DNA of 44,129 nucleotides from Gemmatimonadota bacterium (GTDB lineage: Bacteria; Gemmatimonadota; Gemmatimonadetes; Longimicrobiales; Longimicrobiaceae): contig JAQBQD010000054.1 of the NCBI GenBank assembly GCA_028287185.1, positions 1 through 44,129 of the forward strand. Direction: 5' to 3'. Positions 1 to 8,205 of this stretch are shown here, piece after piece. The position numbers and the translations under genes were made by a program. The notes below the pieces were generated by a model that saw only the letters and a list, made by a program, of their open reading frames with translations, was not told the DNA's origin and searched no databases. Position 1 is the first letter of the stretch. Each line of letters begins with the position of its first letter.

Positions 1-330
1 GACCGCCGCGGGCGAGGGCATGGGCCCGCGCGCCGAGGAGGCCCCGGCGGCCAGCGTGCGCAGGCCCGCGTCGAACACCATCACCCGCGTGTCGCCCAGG
101 CGAAAGTCCCGCGCCGCCTCGCGGGCGGCCACCGCGTTGGACCCCTCGTCGCCGCGCTCCGCCGCCATCTCGTGCGTGAACGCGCCGACGGCCGCCTTCA
201 GCGAGTGGTCGGTGCGGGCCAGGGTGGAGCGGTCCAGGTAGGCGTACGTGGCGCCCGCGAAGCCCGCCAGCAGCAGCGCCAGCGTGGCGGTGTGCCACAG
301 CGCCAGGCGCACGCGCACCGACTCAAGCAT
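1..330 (-). CDS. Sensor histidine kinase, N-terminal part (cut by window edge)
   Basis: Only the first 110 residues are present; the gene runs off the left edge. The ATG at 330 lies inside the 3' end of the response regulator gene (8-bp overlap), the usual layout of a cognate regulator-kinase pair. Residues about 9-31 form a hydrophobic segment (WHTATLALLLAGFAGATYA), followed by a charged stretch that would be the start of the periplasmic sensor region. No HAMP, H-box or ATPase domain falls within the window, so the kinase call rests on position after an OmpR-family regulator and on the membrane-anchored N-terminus. The signal sensed cannot be told. Confidence 0.7.
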   Translation of the reverse strand, partial: MLESVRVRLALWHTATLALLLAGFAGATYAYLDRSTLARTDHSLKAAVGAFTHEMAAERGDEGSNAVAAREAARDFRLGDTRVMVFDAGLRTLAAGASSARGPMPSPAAV

Positions 331-1054
331 CGCGCCCTGACGCCGGCCGCGTGGACGGGCGGGCGGGCGGGGGCGCGGCGGCGGCGTCCAGCTCGGCCAG
401 CAGGTAGCCCGCGCCGCGGCGGGTGTGGATCAGCGGCTTTCCCACCGCGTCCACCTTGCCGCGGAGCCGGTTCACGTTCACCTCGATGGCGTTGGAGAGC
501 GGGTCGTGGTTGTCGTCCCACACGTGGGCGCACAGGTCGGCGCGGCTCACCACGCGGCCGGCGTTGCGAGCCAGGTACTCCAGCAGCGTGTACTCCTTGG
601 GCGTGAGCCGCAGGACCCGCCCGCAGCGGCGCACCGTCTGGCCGCGGGTGTCCACGCTCAGGTCGGCCACCTTGATCTCGCTGGGCAGCAGCTCGGGCGC
701 GCGCCGCAGCAGCGCCCGCAGGCGCGCCAGCAGCTCGCCGAAGTCGAAGGGCTTGACCAGGTAGTCGTCGCCGCCCGCGTCCAGGCCGGCGATGCGGTCG
801 GCCACGGCGTCGCGCGCCGTCAGCATCAGCACCGGCACGCGCAGCCCCCGCGCGCGGATGGCGCGGCACACCTCGAAGCCGTCGCGCCGCGGCAGCATCA
901 CGTCCAGGATGATGGCGTCGTACTCGTTGACGAACGCCGCCCGCGCCGCCGCGTCGCCGTCCGCCACCGCATCCACCGCGTACGCCTGCTCGCACAGGCC
1001 GCGGGTGAGCATGTTCCTCAGGTGCGCGTCGTCCTCCGCGATCAGGAGCCGCAT
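323..1054 (-). CDS. OmpR/PhoB-family response regulator
   Basis: This 243-residue protein is a DNA-binding two-component regulator. The receiver domain covers residues 1-117, with acidic residues Asp8/Asp9, phosphoacceptor Asp51 (AIILDVMLPRRDG), Thr79 and Lys101 (LVKPFDFGELLARL). The C-terminal winged-helix domain covers about 125-220 (LTPKEYTLLEYLARNAGRVV, then RGAGYLLAE). A short Pro/Ala tail follows. Two ATGs sit in frame six bases apart. The one at 1054 is preferred because the AGGAGG box directly abuts the other (1060) but is six bases from this one. The kinase gene overlaps its stop. Both genes read away from a divergent 425-bp gap. Confidence 0.93.
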   Translation of the reverse strand: MRLLIAEDDAHLRNMLTRGLCEQAYAVDAVADGDAAARAAFVNEYDAIILDVMLPRRDGFEVCRAIRARGLRVPVLMLTARDAVADRIAGLDAGGDDYLVKPFDFGELLARLRALLRRAPELLPSEIKVADLSVDTRGQTVRRCGRVLRLTPKEYTLLEYLARNAGRVVSRADLCAHVWDDNHDPLSNAIEVNVNRLRGKVDAVGKPLIHTRRGAGYLLAELDAAAAPPPARPSTRPASGRDA

Positions 1055-1479
1055 CGTCATCCTCCTGCGAACGGGTGTGATGACGGATACCCGGCGCCGC
1101 GCGGAAGGATCGTCGGGGCCTCCGTTCTCCGGCGCGCGGAGGGGGAGAAGTGTCGGCGGAGCGGGCGGCGGCGCGACGAATCGTCCGGATGGGTCCGGCC
1201 GGCGGCCATCCGGGCACGCTCGGTTTCCGCCGTACCTTTCCGCGCACTTTCCGGGCGCTGCGGTGTACCATGGAAACCGCCGGATTCCAGGCGGTCGAGC
1301 GCGAACGCGGGCGGGTGCGCCCGCGTGCGTGCGGCGCGGCGTTCGCGGGCCGCGGGCCTTGGCGTTTACGGGCGGTGGATGCGCGCGCGGATCGCGGTGG
1401 GCGGCCGCGGGGTGGGGAAGGGGCCGCGGCGCGCGGGGAACGTCCACAAACACCTGCTCCCATACCGGAGGAAGACTGG
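1055..1479. other. Divergent intergenic region
   Basis: This 425-bp gap separates the regulator/kinase pair (minus) from a small unknown gene (plus), so it should hold promoters in both directions. A TACCAT element at 1266-1271, preceded by TG, could be a -10 box for the plus-strand gene, but no convincing -35 lies 16-18 bp upstream. I see no convincing gene, RNA or repeat here. Open frames across it in several phases are typical of high-GC sequence. Confidence 0.4.
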
Positions 1480-1764
1480 ATGACGACGAACAACAGCGCG
1501 ACGCGCAGGCTCAGTGCCGAGCTGCACGTGGACCACGAGGCCAGGCCGGGCTGGGTGACGGGCGCGGAGCGCATTCCGGGTGTGGGCGAGGAGATCTACT
1601 GTGTCGCCGGGATGGGAGAGGTGGTGAAGGTGCTGGGCAAGACGGGCGACGGAAGCCGCCTGCTGGAGGTGAAGCTGCTGGACCCGGGCACCAAGCCCTT
1701 CTTCGCGGCCGGCTCCAACGTGCTGGTGGCCCCCAAGGCCCCCGCCAAGGCCAAGTCGGCCTAG
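1480..1764 (+). CDS. Small hypothetical protein, 94 aa
   Basis: This protein is not recognised. The ATG at 1480 has a good ribosome site (GGAGGA, 8 bases upstream); the frame stays open further upstream, but those starts lack a site. The product is soluble, without signal peptide or membrane segment. It has a compact middle (GWVTGAERIPGVGEEIYCVA, then EVVKVLGKTGDG and LLEVKLLD) that reads as a small beta-rich fold and ends in an Ala/Lys/Pro tail. It stands alone, followed 32 bp later by a strong hairpin, so it is probably a single-gene transcript. No function is proposed. Confidence 0.6.
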   Translation: MTTNNSATRRLSAELHVDHEARPGWVTGAERIPGVGEEIYCVAGMGEVVKVLGKTGDGSRLLEVKLLDPGTKPFFAAGSNVLVAPKAPAKAKSA

Positions 1765-1796
1765 CGCGCCAGGCGCCGTACGCCTCGGACGGACAA

Positions 1797-1829
1797 GGGC
1801 CCCCCGGCTGCGAAGCCGGGGGGCCCTTT
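1797..1829 (+). terminator. Hairpin terminator with 13-bp perfect stem
   Basis: Arms 1797-1809 and 1814-1826 are perfectly complementary over 13 bp around a GCGA loop (GNRA type). TTTCTCC follows on the plus strand. It lies 32 bp after the small unknown gene. The T-tract is short, so termination could also be partly factor-dependent. Because the minus-strand cspA gene ends at 1870, the same hairpin may also stop cspA transcripts. Confidence 0.75.
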
Positions 1830-1831
1830 CT

Positions 1832-1855
1832 CCATCCGGGCGCGGGCCCGGATGG
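1832..1855. terminator. Second hairpin between convergent genes
   Basis: Arms 1832-1841 and 1846-1855 pair perfectly over 10 bp around a GCGG loop. It sits between the ends of the 94-aa gene and cspA, next to the stronger hairpin at 1797-1826. There is no T-tract on either side. It may act as a minus-strand stop for cspA or as a 3'-end stabiliser. Confidence 0.4.
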
Positions 1856-1869
1856 GGGTGCCGCCGGGA

Positions 1870-2076
1870 TCAGATCTTGTTGACGTTCTCGGCCGCCGGG
1901 CCCTTCTGGCCCTGCACGACGTCGAACTCCACGCGATCGCCCTCGGCGAGCGACTTGAAGCCGCTGCCCTGGATCGCCGAGTGGTGCACGAAGCAGTCCT
2001 TCGAGCCGTTCTCGGGCGTGATGAACCCGAAGCCCTTCGTGTCGTTGAACCACTTCACGGTGCCCGTGGTACGCAT
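1870..2076 (-). CDS. cspA: Cold-shock domain protein (CspA family), 68 aa
   Basis: This is a single cold-shock OB-fold that binds single-stranded RNA or DNA and acts as an RNA chaperone. RNP1 (KGFGFITPE, residues 14-22) and RNP2 (DCFVHHSAI, residues 27-35) are both intact. The ends ([12 protein letters not shown], and [13 protein letters not shown]) are typical. The length of 68 residues matches the family. The start at 2076 is set by AGGAG six bases upstream; an upstream in-frame ATG at about 2100 lacks a site. The gene has a leader of roughly 190 nt if the promoter called at 2272-2300 is right, which would resemble the long structured leaders of known cold-shock mRNAs. The symbol is generic; the paralogue cannot be told. 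Confidence 0.95.
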   Translation of the reverse strand: MRTTGTVKWFNDTKGFGFITPENGSKDCFVHHSAIQGSGFKSLAEGDRVEFDVVQGQKGPAAENVNKI

Positions 2077-2192
2077 ACCGCACTCCTGGTTTTGTTCTGA
2101 CATTCGAGGTCCGGTATTTCCGTCCCAACCGACTGTCCGTGTTATGCGGGAGGAATCGCCCCCGCACCGGCGTTCGCGAGCAACAAAAAGGA

Positions 2193-2239
2193 CCCGAGAC
2201 GACGAGCGTCCAGGTCCGTTTTCGTACACTGGTCTCGGG
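2193..2239 (-). promoter_or_regulatory. Terminator-like hairpin in the cspA leader
   Basis: On the minus strand, 8-bp perfect arms (2232-2239 and 2193-2200) enclose 31 nt. They are followed at once by TCC and five Ts (2190-2186 on the plus numbering). A hairpin plus U-run upstream of a coding region looks like an attenuator or a temperature-sensitive leader element. No gene lies upstream that would need a terminator here. Function is inferred only from position. Confidence 0.4.
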
Positions 2240-2271
2240 CGTGAACCCGAATCTGCGTCTCGCGAAACGGG

Positions 2272-2300
2272 AATCTAGCCGGACCCCGCGCGGCACGCAA
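2272..2300 (-). promoter_or_regulatory. Candidate promoter of cspA
   Basis: On the minus strand TTGCGT (2295-2300) and TAGATT (2272-2277) are separated by exactly 17 bp. The -35 box is weak, but the -10 has the TAGNTT form seen in several other intergenic regions of this window. It would give a leader of about 190 nt. Confidence 0.4.
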
Positions 2301-2931
2301 GCTATCCACAGCCGTCGCGTCCCGGACCAGAATCATCCCGTCGCCTCCCCACGCGGCCTTCCCTCTAAGCGCCGGGTTCCGCGACCGCGATTGCGCATCG
2401 TCCGCCCAGAGCGCACAATCGTCGGGTTCGGCCGATCCATCGCGCCTCCCGCCACCTCTCCTCCACACCGCCACAGGATGATCGACCTGCGCAACGGCCC
2501 GCGGATATCGCCGGGCCGGAGCTCGGATGCATCCGCGCGTGCGCTGCGGGGCTTCGGGCGACGCGCTGCTGGGGAGCCAGATCAGCCTTGTGGCGGAGGA
2601 TGCCGCACGATCTTCCGCCGTGGGAGACGGTCTACGGGTCTATTATTTTAGACGCGCCGGGCCCCACGGAGGCTGACGCGGCGGCGACGCAGCGCGCGGA
2701 CGCAGGACGATGCGCATCACGCGAGACGATCGCATTGAGGGCCGATCACGAAAGCGGATGTGCCTCGACGATCGTGAGGTCGGAGATTCGATCCCACGGG
2801 GTGGTGTGGCGCAGGAGATTGGAAACGCTTGGAGCCGGTGGAGGATGCAGATCGGCCTGCAGGATGCAGAATGCGGATGCGCGGTAAGCCGCCCGAGAGA
2901 CACGGAGGATGGCGGATTGCGCCAAAGCGAA
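2301..2931. other. Intergenic region without a recognisable gene
   Basis: This stretch between the cspA promoter and the terminator at 2932 is open in several frames, but none has a ribosome site or a recognisable protein pattern. Base composition is locally more mixed than in coding regions, with an AT-rich spot at about 2641-2650 (TATTATTTTA). I see no tRNA-like fold and no clear repeat. Confidence 0.4.
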
Positions 2932-2967
2932 GGGCCCCGCACCGGATGACTGCCGGTTGCGGGGCCC
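2932..2967 (-). terminator. Hairpin terminator after the 139-aa gene
   Basis: GGGCCCCGCA-CCGG (2932-2945) pairs with 2953-2967 over 14 bp with one bulged base; the loop is ATGACTG. On the minus strand TTCGCTTTGG follows. It lies 36 bp beyond the stop of the minus-strand gene ending at 3004. Confidence 0.65.
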
Positions 2968-3003
2968 TGGATCGAACAACGCCAGCTTTCGATTGCGTTC
3001 GCC

Positions 3004-3423
3004 TCAGTCGGGGAAGGTGACGGTCGACGCGAGGTCCGAGACGCCGCGGGTGCCGCCGATGAGCTCGAGGATGGCTTCCATCTCGGCGCCCATGCGGTCC
3101 AGGCGGGCCAGGACGGTGCGCGCGTGGCCGTACTCGAAGTACAGGTTGACGGCCTCCTCGTGGCCCGGCGTGTACTCGATCAGGCGGTCGTCCATCCGCT
3201 CGTGCACGCCGCCGACGATGAGCGCCACGGCGTCGCGGATTCGCCGCTGCTCCTCCAGCGTCTCGACGCTCAGGTCGCCCGTGAGCCGAGGAAGGAGGCG
3301 CTCCACCTTCGCCATGCCCTCAGGCGGGGCGGCGACGGCGCCGCCGTGGGCACCCTCGGCCACGAAGGCTTCGCCTGCGTCCGCGAGGGCGCGGAGCTCT
3401 TCGTAGTTGAAATGAAGGATCAC
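3004..3423 (-). CDS. Hypothetical protein, 139 aa, helical
   Basis: This protein is not recognised. The GTG start at 3423 is chosen because AGGAGG lies five bases upstream; a longer reading frame to 3498 has no site. It begins [20 protein letters not shown] and is largely alpha-helical and acidic, with no signal peptide or membrane segment. Residues 52-80 ([20 protein letters not shown] and on) and 86-122 look like two amphipathic helical hairpins. It is flanked by its own terminator and stands apart from purEK, so its role cannot be inferred from context. Confidence 0.6.
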   Translation of the reverse strand: MILHFNYEELRALADAGEAFVAEGAHGGAVAAPPEGMAKVERLLPRLTGDLSVETLEEQRRIRDAVALIVGGVHERMDDRLIEYTPGHEEAVNLYFEYGHARTVLARLDRMGAEMEAILELIGGTRGVSDLASTVTFPD

Positions 3424-3516
3424 GAGAGCCTCCTGTGGGATGGGTCCTGCCGGTACGTTCAGGCAAGGGGTGGGCCACCCGGGCCCCGCCGGGTGCAATC
3501 GCGCAACTCCTTGTGA

Positions 3517-3526
3517 ACTACGTAGT
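3517..3526. promoter_or_regulatory. 10-bp palindrome upstream of the 139-aa gene
   Basis: ACTACGTAGT is a perfect 10-bp palindrome, 94 bp upstream of the minus-strand GTG at 3423, in a region without coding. It could be an operator half of a repressor site. A 10-bp palindrome can arise by chance in 44 kb. Confidence 0.2.
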
Positions 3527-3709
3527 ACCGTCGCGGCTTGTTTCGGTTTCGCGCGGGGCGGAGATGAGGGGGCGGGGCGTTTGGAAGGGGGCGCCGGTGT
3601 CCTGGAAAGGGAACGGGGCGCGTCGCCGTACGGGAACGGGGCGGGGAGGCGTCCGCGGCGCGTGATACAAGTTTCGGCAGCAGGGGTCCCCCGCGCAAGG
3701 GCCGCGGGC

Positions 3710-4873
3710 TCAGCCGCCGCCGCGCAGGGTGCGGCGGGCGGCGCGGGCGCGCTCCAGCGCCTCGTTCGCGGTGGCGCCCAGCGCCGTCAGGTGCCCCATC
3801 TTGCGCCCCGGCCGCGCCTCGTGCTTGCCGTACAGGTGCAGGGCCACCGCGGGCACCGCCAGCGCGCGGGCCACGCGCTCATCTCCCAGGCAGGTGCCGC
3901 CGTCCTCGCCCAGCAGGTTCACCATCGCGGCCGGCCGCAGCTGCTCGGTGCTGCCCAGCGGAAGCCCGCACACGGCGCGGAGCTGCTGCTCGAACTGCGA
4001 GACGACGCAGCCCTCCATGGTGTAGTGCCCGGAGTTGTGCGGCCGCGGCGCCAGCTCGTTCACGAGCAGGCGGTCGTCCTCGCCCACGAACATCTCCACC
4101 GCGAGCAGCCCCTCCACCCGCAGCCCCTCCGTCAGCGTCTCCGCGATCCGCCGCGCCTCGTCGGCCACGGCGGGGGGGATGCGGGCGGGGGCGATGGAGG
4201 TGTCCAGGATGCCGTTGCGGTGCAGGTTCTCGGACACGGGGAAGGCGGCCACCTGGCCCGACGGGCTGCGCGCGCAGACCACGGACACCTCCATCCGGAA
4301 GCGCACCATCGCCTCCAGGATCATCTCCCGCCCGCCGCCGCCGAGCGAGGCGTACGCCGCGTCCGCGTCCGCCGCCGCGCGGATCACCGCCTGGCCCTTG
4401 CCGTCGTAGCCTCCGCGGGACGTCTTGAGCACCGCGGGCACGCCGATCTCGTCCAGCGCGCGGCGCAGCTCCGTGGCGGAGCCGACGTGGCGGTACTCCG
4501 CGGTGCCGATGCCCAGCGCGCGAACGGCGTCCTTCTCGCGGACGCGGTGCTGGCAGGCTTCCAGCACGTGCGCGCCGGGGCGCACGGGTACCACGCCCGC
4601 CAGCTCGCGCAGGGTGGCGACGTCGGCGTTCTCCCACTCCAGCGTCACGACGTCGCTGCGGCGGGCCAGCTCGCGGGCGGCGGCGCGGTCGTTCAGCGGC
4701 GCGCGGATCTGCTCGTCGGCCACCTGCGCGGCGGGGGCGTCGGGGGCGGGATCCAGCACCAGGGTGCGGTATCCCATGCGCCGCGCCTCCAGCGCGAACA
4801 TGCGCCCGAGCTGGCCGCCGCCCACGACCCCGATGGTGGCGCCGGGCAGCACGGGCGCGTCGAAGGGCTTCAC
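3710..4873 (-). CDS. purK: N5-carboxyaminoimidazole ribonucleotide synthase
   Basis: PurK is an ATP-grasp enzyme that carboxylates aminoimidazole ribonucleotide with bicarbonate and ATP in purine synthesis; its product is the substrate of PurE. The 387-residue protein opens with the family nucleotide-fold signature ([20 protein letters not shown], about residues 11-30). It carries the ATP-grasp segments [14 protein letters not shown] and VEMFV followed by [17 protein letters not shown]. Length and order are normal. The GTG start at 4873 shares GTGA with the purE stop (4-bp overlap), so the two are translationally coupled. No isolated longer start makes sense, because upstream sequence is purE in another frame. 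Confidence 0.95.
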   Translation of the reverse strand: MKPFDAPVLPGATIGVVGGGQLGRMFALEARRMGYRTLVLDPAPDAPAAQVADEQIRAPLNDRAAARELARRSDVVTLEWENADVATLRELAGVVPVRPGAHVLEACQHRVREKDAVRALGIGTAEYRHVGSATELRRALDEIGVPAVLKTSRGGYDGKGQAVIRAAADADAAYASLGGGGREMILEAMVRFRMEVSVVCARSPSGQVAAFPVSENLHRNGILDTSIAPARIPPAVADEARRIAETLTEGLRVEGLLAVEMFVGEDDRLLVNELAPRPHNSGHYTMEGCVVSQFEQQLRAVCGLPLGSTEQLRPAAMVNLLGEDGGTCLGDERVARALAVPAVALHLYGKHEARPGRKMGHLTALGATANEALERARAARRTLRGGG

Positions 4874-5370
4874 CGGGGGGCGTCCTGCGCCGGCTCGGTC
4901 CGCAGCGCCTGCTCGGCCATGCGCGCGGCGAACTCCCGCAGGCGCTCGCGGACGGCATGGTCGTGGCTGCCGATGATGCGCGCGGCCAGCAGCCCCGCGT
5001 TGGCTGCGCCCGCCTTGCCGATGGCCACCGTGGCGACGGGCACCCCGCGCGGCATCTGCACGATGGAAAGCAGCGAGTCGATGCCGTTGAGCGCGGACGA
5101 GAGCACGGGGACGCCGATCACGGGAAGCACCGTCTTGGCCGCCGTCATCCCCGGCAGGTGCGCGGCGCCTCCGGCCCCGGCGATGATCACCTCCAGCCCG
5201 CGCCCCTCGGCCGCTTCGGCATAGTGGAACATCAGGTCGGGCGTGCGGTGCGCGGAGACGACCTCCATCTCCCAGGCGATGCCCAGCTCGTCCAGCGCGC
5301 GGGCCGCTTCCAGCATGGTCTCGCGGTCGCTGTGGCTGCCCATGATGATGCCGACGCGTGGCTGCGTCAC
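4870..5370 (-). CDS. purE: N5-carboxyaminoimidazole ribonucleotide mutase
   Basis: PurE moves the carboxyl group of N5-CAIR to C4 to give CAIR. The 166-residue protein has the class I signature: [13 protein letters not shown] (residues 7-19), SAHRTPDLM (39-47) with the catalytic His41, [12 protein letters not shown] and the ending segment [14 protein letters not shown]. Start is the GTG at 5370 with GGAGAGGG upstream. It is the first gene of purE-purK, reading away from the MazG-like gene across a 203-bp divergent gap. Confidence 0.96.
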   Translation of the reverse strand: MTQPRVGIIMGSHSDRETMLEAARALDELGIAWEMEVVSAHRTPDLMFHYAEAAEGRGLEVIIAGAGGAAHLPGMTAAKTVLPVIGVPVLSSALNGIDSLLSIVQMPRGVPVATVAIGKAGAANAGLLAARIIGSHDHAVRERLREFAARMAEQALRTEPAQDAPR

Positions 5371-5439
5371 GCTTGCCCTCTCCGGAGACGGTCGCGGGGG
5401 TTGCGGGCGCCGTGCCCGGACGGGCCGGCGCCGGGCGGA

Positions 5440-5468
5440 AATGTAGGCGGCGCGCGGCGGGGCGGCAA
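5440..5468 (-). promoter_or_regulatory. Candidate promoter of purE-purK
   Basis: On the minus strand TTGCCG (5463-5468) and TACATT (5440-5445) are exactly 17 bp apart, placing the start of transcription about 60 nt before the purE GTG. The match to a sigma-70-type promoter is moderate. No purine riboswitch fold was recognised in the short leader. Confidence 0.45.
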
Positions 5469-5573
5469 CGCGCGGCGCCTTGTCCGCATCCGCCGCGCGC
5501 GGTACGTTCGGCCCCTCCGACGCATTCGACGTTCGCCGCGCCCCGGCCGGGCCGGCCCAACCGCGGTCCGCGA

Positions 5574-5894
5574 ATGAACCTCCGCGACGTGCAGCAGCAG
5601 GTGGACGCCTACATCTCGCAGTTCAAGGAGGGATACTTCCCCCCGCTGGTGAACCTGGCGCGGCTCACGGAGGAGGTGGGCGAGCTGGCCCGTGAGCTGA
5701 ACCACCGCTACGGCCCCAAGACCAAGAAGCCCGGCGAGCCTGACGGCGACGTGGCCCTCGAGCTGGCCGACATCCTGTTCGTCGTGGTCGTCCTCGCCAA
5801 CCAGATGGGCATCGACCTGGACGAGGCCGTGGAGCGCACGATGACCAAGTACCGAGTGCGCGACGCGGACCGCTGGGAGCGGAAGGAGGAGTAG
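5574..5894 (+). CDS. MazG-like nucleotide pyrophosphohydrolase, 106 aa
   Basis: This is a single-domain MazG-type protein (all-alpha NTP pyrophosphatase fold), which would hydrolyse a nucleoside triphosphate to the monophosphate and pyrophosphate. The metal-binding helices are visible: [13 protein letters not shown] (residues 31-43, EExxE) and [20 protein letters not shown] (61-80, ExxD). A basic/acidic tail follows ([18 protein letters not shown]). Length fits the short MazG-like family, related to YpjD. The ATG at 5574 has no clear ribosome site, but residues upstream are unlike the family. The substrate is unknown; house-cleaning of non-canonical nucleotides is the usual role. Confidence 0.88.
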   Translation: MNLRDVQQQVDAYISQFKEGYFPPLVNLARLTEEVGELARELNHRYGPKTKKPGEPDGDVALELADILFVVVVLANQMGIDLDEAVERTMTKYRVRDADRWERKEE

Positions 5895-5932
5895 GGAAGG
5901 GCGGCCCTCATCCGGCTCGCTGGGGCTCGCCA

Positions 5933-5957
5933 CCTTCTCCCGCCGAGCGGGAGAAGG
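5933..5957. repeat. Hairpin element, possible dispersed repeat or terminator
   Basis: CCTTCTCCCGC (5933-5943) and GCGGGAGAAGG (5947-5957) form an 11-bp perfect stem with a CGA loop, preceded by a sequence rich in CTCGC. Similar elements recur between genes in many GC-rich genomes, and I judge it REP-like from memory. It lies 39 bp after the MazG-like gene, so it could also serve as its transcript end. No T-tract follows. Confidence 0.45.
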
Positions 5958-6368
5958 GAAGTACGGCGGATGGCCGGCACGGGATCGCCCGCCGTGGAGT
6001 GACCCCGGTCCCCTCGCGTGGACCTTCGATCCGGCGCGGAGAAGCCCGCGCAGGCGGGCGTCGCGCCGCTCCAGCCGCGGGTTAACCGCCTGCGCAGGGG
6101 GCCGGTTCTCGATCAGAGTCTTCAACCGCGTTCGCTGCCCTTTTCGGTTCGCCTCCCCTTCTCGTCGCCTTCCTCGGCCGAGTGCATCTTCGCGAGCGAC
6201 CTCGCTTCTCGACCAGTCGACGGTTTCGATGTTCTTGCCGCTCGCCGTTTCCCGCTCGACTGCCATTCCGCCCCGAATTCGCCGTGCTCCGCTCGTCATA
6301 CCAATCCCTCCACCGTGGGGCCGCGCTCCCGGTCCGCCGCGGATCGTACGGAATCCGACACAGCGGCC

Positions 6369-6397
6369 TTGTCCCCTGGGCGCCGTGCGGGTAGGTT
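6369..6397 (+). promoter_or_regulatory. Candidate promoter of the NtrC-type regulator gene
   Basis: TTGTCC (6369-6374) and TAGGTT (6392-6397) are exactly 17 bp apart, 78 bp ahead of the ATG at 6475. The -10 box belongs to the TAGNTT set noted elsewhere. It is overlapped at its 3' end by a large inverted repeat. Confidence 0.5.
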
Positions 6398-6429
6398 GAG
6401 CATGTTCCCTTTTGGGACCATGCCGAACC
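6394..6429 (+). promoter_or_regulatory. 36-bp interrupted inverted repeat over the regulator promoter
   Basis: The arms pair as GGTT-nn-GCATG-n-TCCC, TTTT loop, then GGGA-n-CATGC-nn-AACC (13 pairs per arm, three mismatched positions). It begins inside the -10 box and covers the expected transcription start, 45 bp before the ATG. This fits an operator for autoregulation, or a hairpin at the very 5' end of the mRNA. The left arm GCATGTTCCC recurs at 10176. Confidence 0.5.
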
Positions 6430-6474
6430 GGATGTTTCGCGGCCCTCCGCCGCCCCAGCCCCGCGCCCCGCCCG

Positions 6475-7827
6475 ATGAACCCCACCGTCTTCATCATCGA
6501 CGACGACGCCGACCAGGTGGCGCTGGTCACGGCGCAGCTGGAGCGCACGCGCCGCTTCGTCACCAAGAGCTTCCGCAGCGCGGAGGCGGCGCTGGAGGCG
6601 ATCGCGCAGGAGGTGCCGGACGCCATCGTCTGCGACCTGGTGATGCCGGGGATGGACGGGATCACGTTTACCCGGCGCGTGCGCGAGACGTACCGCACGC
6701 TGCCCATCATCATCGCCACGGCGCGGGGCACGGAGGGCGACGCGGAGCGGGCGCTGGACGCGGGGGCGACGGACTTCGTCAACAAGCCCATCGAGCCCCG
6801 CTCGCTGGCGACGCGCATCTCGCGCAGCATGGAGGAGGTGCCGGCGCGCGAGTTCCTGGACAGCGCGGTCCGCGCCAAGTTCGACAAGCACGGCATCATC
6901 GGCTCGCACCCGCTCATTGCCCACGTGCGCGAGTTCGTGGACAACGTGGCCTCGGTGGCGCACGTGTCGGCGCTGCTGCTGGGCGAGTCGGGGACGGGCA
7001 AGAACCTGGTCGCGCGTGCCATCCACGCGGCCAGCCTGGCCTCGGGCTACCGCTTCGTGGAGATCAACTGCGCGGCGCTGCCGGGCAGCCTGCTGGAGGC
7101 GGAGCTGTTCGGCTACGAGAAGGGCGCCTTCACGGACGCCAAGCAGACCAAGAAGGGGCTGGTGGAGGTGGCGGACGGCGGAACGCTCTTCCTGGACGAG
7201 ATCGGCTCCATGCCGCTGGAGCTGCAGGCGAAGCTCCTGTCGTTCCTGGAAAGCCGCAGCTTCCGCCGCATCGGCAGCACGCGCGAGCAGTCGGTGAGCC
7301 TGCGGGTGATCGCCGCCACCAACGCGGACCTGGCGTCCGAGGCCGCGAAGGGCGGCTTCCGCGAGGACCTGTACTACCGCCTGAACGTGGCGAGCCAGGT
7401 GCTGCCGCCGCTGCGCGCCATCCGCTCGGACATCCCCCTGCTGGCCCACCACTTCCTGAAGCGCGCCTCGGAGTACTTCGCCAAGCCGCTGCCCACCATG
7501 GACGCGGACAGCATCGAGCGCATGCAGCGGCACGACTGGCCGGGCAACGCGCGCGAGCTGCGCAACGTCATCGAGCGGTCGATGATCTTCTCGAAGGACA
7601 GCAAGGTGCAGATCGCCGAGCTGGCCTCGGCCGCGCCCCCCCCCCCGCCGGACGGCGTGCCCATCCCCCGCGGGCTGACGCTGGAGGACGTGGAGCGGCT
7701 GTACATCGAGTCCACCCTGCGCGAGCTGGGCGGCAGCATCACCGCCGCGGCCCGACAGCTCGGCATCTCGCGCAAGGTGCTGTGGCAGCGGCGCAAGCGT
7801 CACGGCATCAGCGAGCCGATGAGCTGA
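6475..7827 (+). CDS. NtrC-family sigma-54-dependent response regulator
   Basis: This 450-residue protein joins three domains. The receiver (1-120) has Asp9-11, phosphoacceptor Asp54 and Lys104. The AAA+ sigma-54 activator domain (about 138-370) has Walker A GESGTGK (170-176), the sigma-54-contact loop GAFTDA (217-222), Walker B GTLFLDE (236-242) and the arginine-finger/sensor II part [11 protein letters not shown] (354-364). A Fis-type helix-turn-helix follows (about 415-445, [20 protein letters not shown]). The fifth residue of the contact loop is Asp rather than Gly, a variant I believe also occurs in other activators; the key Phe and Thr are kept. It should open sigma-54 promoters on phosphorylation, and one candidate lies at 29088. 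The downstream hybrid kinase is a plausible partner. Confidence 0.93.
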   Translation: MNPTVFIIDDDADQVALVTAQLERTRRFVTKSFRSAEAALEAIAQEVPDAIVCDLVMPGMDGITFTRRVRETYRTLPIIIATARGTEGDAERALDAGATDFVNKPIEPRSLATRISRSMEEVPAREFLDSAVRAKFDKHGIIGSHPLIAHVREFVDNVASVAHVSALLLGESGTGKNLVARAIHAASLASGYRFVEINCAALPGSLLEAELFGYEKGAFTDAKQTKKGLVEVADGGTLFLDEIGSMPLELQAKLLSFLESRSFRRIGSTREQSVSLRVIAATNADLASEAAKGGFREDLYYRLNVASQVLPPLRAIRSDIPLLAHHFLKRASEYFAKPLPTMDADSIERMQRHDWPGNARELRNVIERSMIFSKDSKVQIAELASAAPPPPPDGVPIPRGLTLEDVERLYIESTLRELGGSITAAARQLGISRKVLWQRRKRHGISEPMS

Positions 7828-8205
7828 CGGAACGGCGGGCGCTCCGCGGCGGAGGCTTGCGAGCGTGCGTCGATGCGGATGGCGGAGGCTGAGCGTCCGC
7901 CGAGCCCGCCGGAGGACGAATCCCCATGGCTCGTGCAACGCGAAGCCCGCCTGGTTGGCTGTATCCGCGCCACCCGGCCATCGCTCGCGGCCACAACGTC
8001 ATCGCCGGGATGGGGTCAGCCCCGGCGCGACGTGCGGAGGTTTGCCCCGACGCAGGCGGGCGGGCATGCCGTTGCAGCCCCGGGCTTCAACCCGCGGGCG
8101 CCGGTCGCCGGGTAGGAACCTGCATCCAACGCCTCGCCGGTCCACTCGTCCGCCGCACGCGCTCCTTCAAGACGCATTTCCTCTCCCATCCCACGGAACT
8201 CTCCG
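7828..8205. other. Intergenic region with one repeat-like hairpin
   Basis: This 378-bp gap contains a hairpin at 8077-8099 (GCCCCGGG, CTTCAA loop, CCCG-c-GGGC) that looks like a dispersed extragenic element of GC-rich genomes. Otherwise I see no gene, tRNA or clear promoter. The start of the next gene is poorly defined. Confidence 0.4.

Noticed and set aside
217..222. The possibility that the NtrC-type regulator (GAFTDA loop, residues 217-222) cannot work with sigma-54
   Set aside because: The coordinates here are residue numbers of the protein encoded at 6475. The loop keeps Phe and Thr, and GAFTDA is a variant I recall from other sigma-54 activators, so loss of function is not implied.
237..241. 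Asn in the second Asp-rich motif of the polyprenyl synthase (residues 237-241) as a broken site
   Set aside because: The coordinates here are residue numbers of the protein encoded at 42348-43418. DDxxN is common in geranylgeranyl diphosphate synthases and does not indicate an inactive enzyme.
1150..1479. A longer N-terminus for the 94-aa protein
   Set aside because: The frame is open to 1150, but the added residues are Arg/Ala/Gly-rich and the ribosome site sits right before 1480.
2301..2931. A small RNA or short gene between cspA and the 139-aa gene
   Set aside because: No promoter plus terminator pair on one strand, no ribosome site and no recognisable fold were found.
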